A stretch of DNA of 64,000 nt from Paratrimastix pyriformis (lineage: Eukaryota > Preaxostyla > Paratrimastigidae): positions 140,001 to 204,000 of the forward strand of contig JAPMOS010000038.1 of assembly GCA_027972325.1 (NCBI GenBank), read 5' to 3'. Both the position numbers and the translations under genes were made by a program. The notes beneath the pieces were generated by a model. It had not been told where the DNA came from. It searched no databases and was given only the letters and a program-made list of their open reading frames with translations. Shown here piece by piece: positions 61,232 to 64,000 of the stretch. Numbering within the stretch: position 1 is the first letter of the stretch; each line of letters begins with the position of its first letter.

Positions 61232-62025
61232 ACAGCCTTTTGTCCCAGGGTGATGTTAGACAATCTCGAAATCTGGGACAGGCCGAGGCGTTACTTTGAT
61301 TTTCCATCCGCCTTGCCTCCACCAACGCGCATTGGCGGACCTTCTTGAAGCAGCAGCCTGAACATATTTCAGTCCCCTTTAAGACCCTTAATTTCGTGAA
61401 ACTTTCCCTGAGGGCAACGCTGCGCCACCGAAAAAAAAACGGTGGCGGGATCCGCCAAAGGAGTGCTCAGATCATCAAAGTGATCATGGACCTGTGGCAA
61501 AGGTACCCCCCCCCCCCCCCCCCCCCACCCACCCCCACCCCCCCCACCCCCGTCTTCGTTTTCGTTGGCACACCATTGTGTAGCCCTGGTCACCTTCTTC
61601 ACGCCCTGAAGGGAGCTCTGCGAGGAAGGGGGCAGGGAAATTTTTCACTCGGAAAACTCACAAAATTATATCATCTGATTCAGGTGGAGCCGCAGACTCT
61701 TGGGGGGCAATCCGCAGACTCTAATGTGTCGCTTCCTTTCACGGACCGCATCTGAGGATCGTCCTGTGGTCTCGTGAAAATTCAAAAGTTGAAAACGGGA
61801 GTTCATCGTCAATTCCCCTGGTTCATTGCACAGTCCTTTCGGTTCAGGCCAGAACCGGGATGAGCCGCCTTCCATCTCTGGCGAATGAACGGTATATGGC
61901 ACGTGCCGAGGTCGGACGAGAAAAAAGGGTCTGCTGAGAATTCTCGCTCGTCGCACTCCTCAATTTGATGGTGTCCCCCCCACACCCCTTGCCCTCAAAA
62001 GAATCAGCTCTCGCCTGATGTCGAA
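61232..62025. other. Divergent intergenic region
   Basis: About 800 bases between two divergent start codons. It contains a long C-tract at 61507-61526 followed by CACCC repeats. No exon or RNA gene is supported. It should hold the promoters of the 5-alpha-reductase-type gene and of the coiled-coil gene. Confidence 0.6.
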
Positions 62026-63438
62026 ATGAATCGTTTCCGCGAAGAGACCCGCGATATCGTTCATCGCCAGAAAAAAAAGGAACGTGGTGCATCCAGCCCC
62101 TCGCGGGGCCAGTGCATGTCTGTGGTTTGGCTGGCGCTTGCCCCTCTTCACAACCTTTCTCCTCTCAAACATTTGCGGTTTTGTCACTCCCGTAGCCCCC
62201 AGACCATGGCACATCAATTGGAAAGCGGATGGGATTCCCGCTTTCAGGTCTCCGATACTCTCCCCGAATATGATGCATTAAAAGACCCGCACTGTCGGGT
62301 GGCACAAACCTCGTCTTTCCGGAAATTTTGGGCGAAGGTTTGTTTTGTTTTTTTGTACAATCATGTCATGGCGACCAACTTCTTGTTCGTCCCTTGTGAC
62401 ACGCCTCCCACCAGCAACGTCGGGGACTGTCCCCTCTCAAAAGACCCTCCTCCGTTCCCCCGGGTGAGGCTGCCTCCGGGACCAGTGTTCGCTCGATCAC
62501 GGCTACCCCCACTGGTTCGAGCGGCTATCCCGCTCGGACTGCGACCACTTATGGGGCACGGTACTCCACATCCTCCTCCGCTGCTGCCTCCGTCTGTCTT
62601 ACCCTCGCCCACACACCACAGCGGGGTTGTATGGCTATGACCCCCCAATTTTGTTTCTCCGGGGGTATATCCACCATCTCATCCTGCTGTCTTGTCTCCC
62701 CCGGCCCGTCCGGCAGCGACCCACGTTTATGCCGCCGCCCGGGGCGGACCGAGATGCCTGGGTTGAGTCGGCCTTCGCCCAGGCCCGATCCAAGTCCGCA
62801 GCAGCAGCAGCAAGGGGCATGAGTATGGGAAGTGGGCGATTGGGGGGACGGGTTTCGGGAGAGGATCATCTGAACTCCTTGCTGAAGCTCCTCTCGATCT
62901 GTTTCTGTCTGTCTGTTCCCTGCCCCGCCCCGTCTGGCAGGCTGGAGAATCTCTGGGAGGAGCTCTGCATCCCCCAGCGGGACCGGGACTACTTCGCCAA
63001 GTACTTCTTCGAGCCGACAAGCGTCAACCTGGCCCACATCAACACCCAGGTCGGTATGGGTGTGGCCGGGGGGGAGGGTGGCGTGGATGAGTGGAGGAGG
63101 ATCAGCAGCAGCAGCAGCAGCAGCAGCATGATCATATCGTCATCATCATCCAGATCATCATGCAGTCATTTTCATCATCAGTCCCATGTTTCAAGCATCA
63201 TCATCATCATCAGCATCAGCATCATCCAATCATCCAAGCATCATCATCATCCAATCATCATCATCGTCAGCATCAGCATCATCAACAACAACAACATCAT
63301 CATCATCAAGCATCAACAACCAGGTCGGTATGGGTCGCCGCGGGGAGGGCGTGTGGGTGGTGGTGGTGGTGGTGGTGCTGAGAAATGCTGGTGACGGGCG
63401 GGGGATCGTTGAGGCAAAACTCACCACCGCTCACCCCC

Positions 63439-63469
<31 letters not shown>

Positions 63470-63666
63470 ACACCACCACCACCACCACCACCCCCTCCCC
63501 TCCCCCCAGACGACCCGCCTGCTGGAGCACCGCGAGCTGACCCTGCAGGCCCTGGCGGCCATCGACCAGCGGGAGCGGCGCCTGGGGACGCTGGTCAAGC
63601 TGGCCGAGGAGATCCCAGACGCCCTCGCCACGTCCGTCGATGAATGGATGATGATCTGGATGATGA

Positions 63667-63698
<32 letters not shown>

Positions 63699-64000
63699 GA
63701 TGATGATCGGATGATGGCGAGACATCTTGCACATGACGGTTCCGAGTGTTGACGGCGCGTCGTCACCGCCCACCCACAGGCCGCCCAGCAACCCCACCCG
63801 GGATCGAATCCGGCAAGAGACCCTCGAATTGCTCGCTGCCCTGCGCGCCCACACCCTGTCGGTGGTCGAGGCCATCCAGGAATGGCGCCAGACCCTGTCC
63901 CGCCCGCAGGCTTTCATGTGGAACGGTCCGCGTCCTGGCACTACTGCGTGCGCACCCGGTTGTGTGTTGCAGACATCACCACCCTTGTGCCCGAGGTCGG
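62026..64000 (+). CDS. Coiled-coil protein, 5' part (continues beyond the window)
   Basis: Supported exons: 62026-62117, 62196-62337, 62415-62597 (or 62591), 62941-63049, 63510-63631, 63780-63925 and 63973-63995; the last five phases agree. The exon or exons between about 62627 and 62860 are open but not fully resolved. The start is basic (MNRFREETRDIVHRQKKKER), followed by a Ser/Thr-rich region, then helical segments: LENLWEELCIPQRDRDYFAK, TTRLLEHRELTLQALAAIDQ, RERRLGTLVKLAEEI and RIRQETLELLAALRAHTLSV. These are amphipathic coiled coils as in cytoskeletal or axonemal proteins. I do not recognise the family. Introns carry AGC and ATC triplets and a copied donor edge at about 63317. Confidence 0.55.

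Noticed and set aside
61345-61755. 136-codon plus-strand frame upstream of the coiled-coil gene
   Set aside because: It contains a poly-Pro tract from a C-run, has no recognisable motif and no convincing splice partner.

Overview
This window is eukaryotic nuclear DNA from a GC-rich, intron-rich, probably unicellular organism. I see no bacterial operons or ribosome binding sites. Nearly every gene is split by spliceosomal introns (about 40-400 bases, a few near 1 kb) full of simple repeats. The exon models below were joined by hand from reading frame and splice sites. For eleven of them (both START genes, transporter, cyclase, DXO, importin, QNG1, PMP3, tubby, GluRS, 5-alpha-reductase) the exon lengths sum to whole codons. 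I cannot name the species. The gene set is generic eukaryotic, and a tubby protein plus coiled-coil proteins would fit a flagellated protist.

Left third (1-30,000): the 3' end of a coiled-coil gene (+); two START-domain paralogues flanking an ArsB/NhaD/P-type transporter (+); about 2 kb of intergenic microsatellites; then a 16.7-kb gene (-) for a tandem transmembrane adenylyl cyclase (6TM-C1-6TM-C2, about 4,142 aa) whose two halves are separated by a roughly 3,290-residue low-complexity linker; then a DXO/Rai1-type decapping exonuclease (-) with an RGG tail.

Middle (30,000-49,000): an importin-7/8-like karyopherin (-, 16 exons, 1,327 aa) with a tRNA-Met in one intron; head-to-head with it a queuosine-salvage glycosidase (QNG1, +); a small PMP3-type membrane proteolipid (-); a tubby-like protein (+) with a tRNA-Ala in one intron; and a thioredoxin reductase (+) whose last exon reads G-C-(TGA)-G-stop, the signature of a selenoprotein.

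Right third (49,000-64,000): a mobile-element island. It holds a LINE 3' fragment, a small TA-flanked inverted-repeat element abutting a pogo/Tigger-type DNA transposon, and a decayed LTR-retroelement fragment. The island is bracketed by a 520-540-bp direct duplication carrying a small spliced gene and the last codons of the next gene. That gene is a cytosolic glutamyl-tRNA synthetase (-) with an N-terminal GST-like domain. An EF-hand-like gene (+), a steroid 5-alpha-reductase-type gene (-) and the 5' part of another coiled-coil gene (+) follow.

The most unusual signal is in the introns. Several unrelated repeat families sit inside introns and almost nowhere else. In the GluRS gene the five long introns (238-265 bases) each carry exactly one repeat copy, while the four short ones carry none; one family recurs in the 256-base intron of the transporter about 50 kb away. 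This looks like introner-type intron gain. In addition, 5' splice sites read mostly GTCTG or GTCCG instead of GTAAG or GTATG, a C-tract often follows the donor, and many introns contain a second, partial copy of the adjoining exon edge including its splice site.
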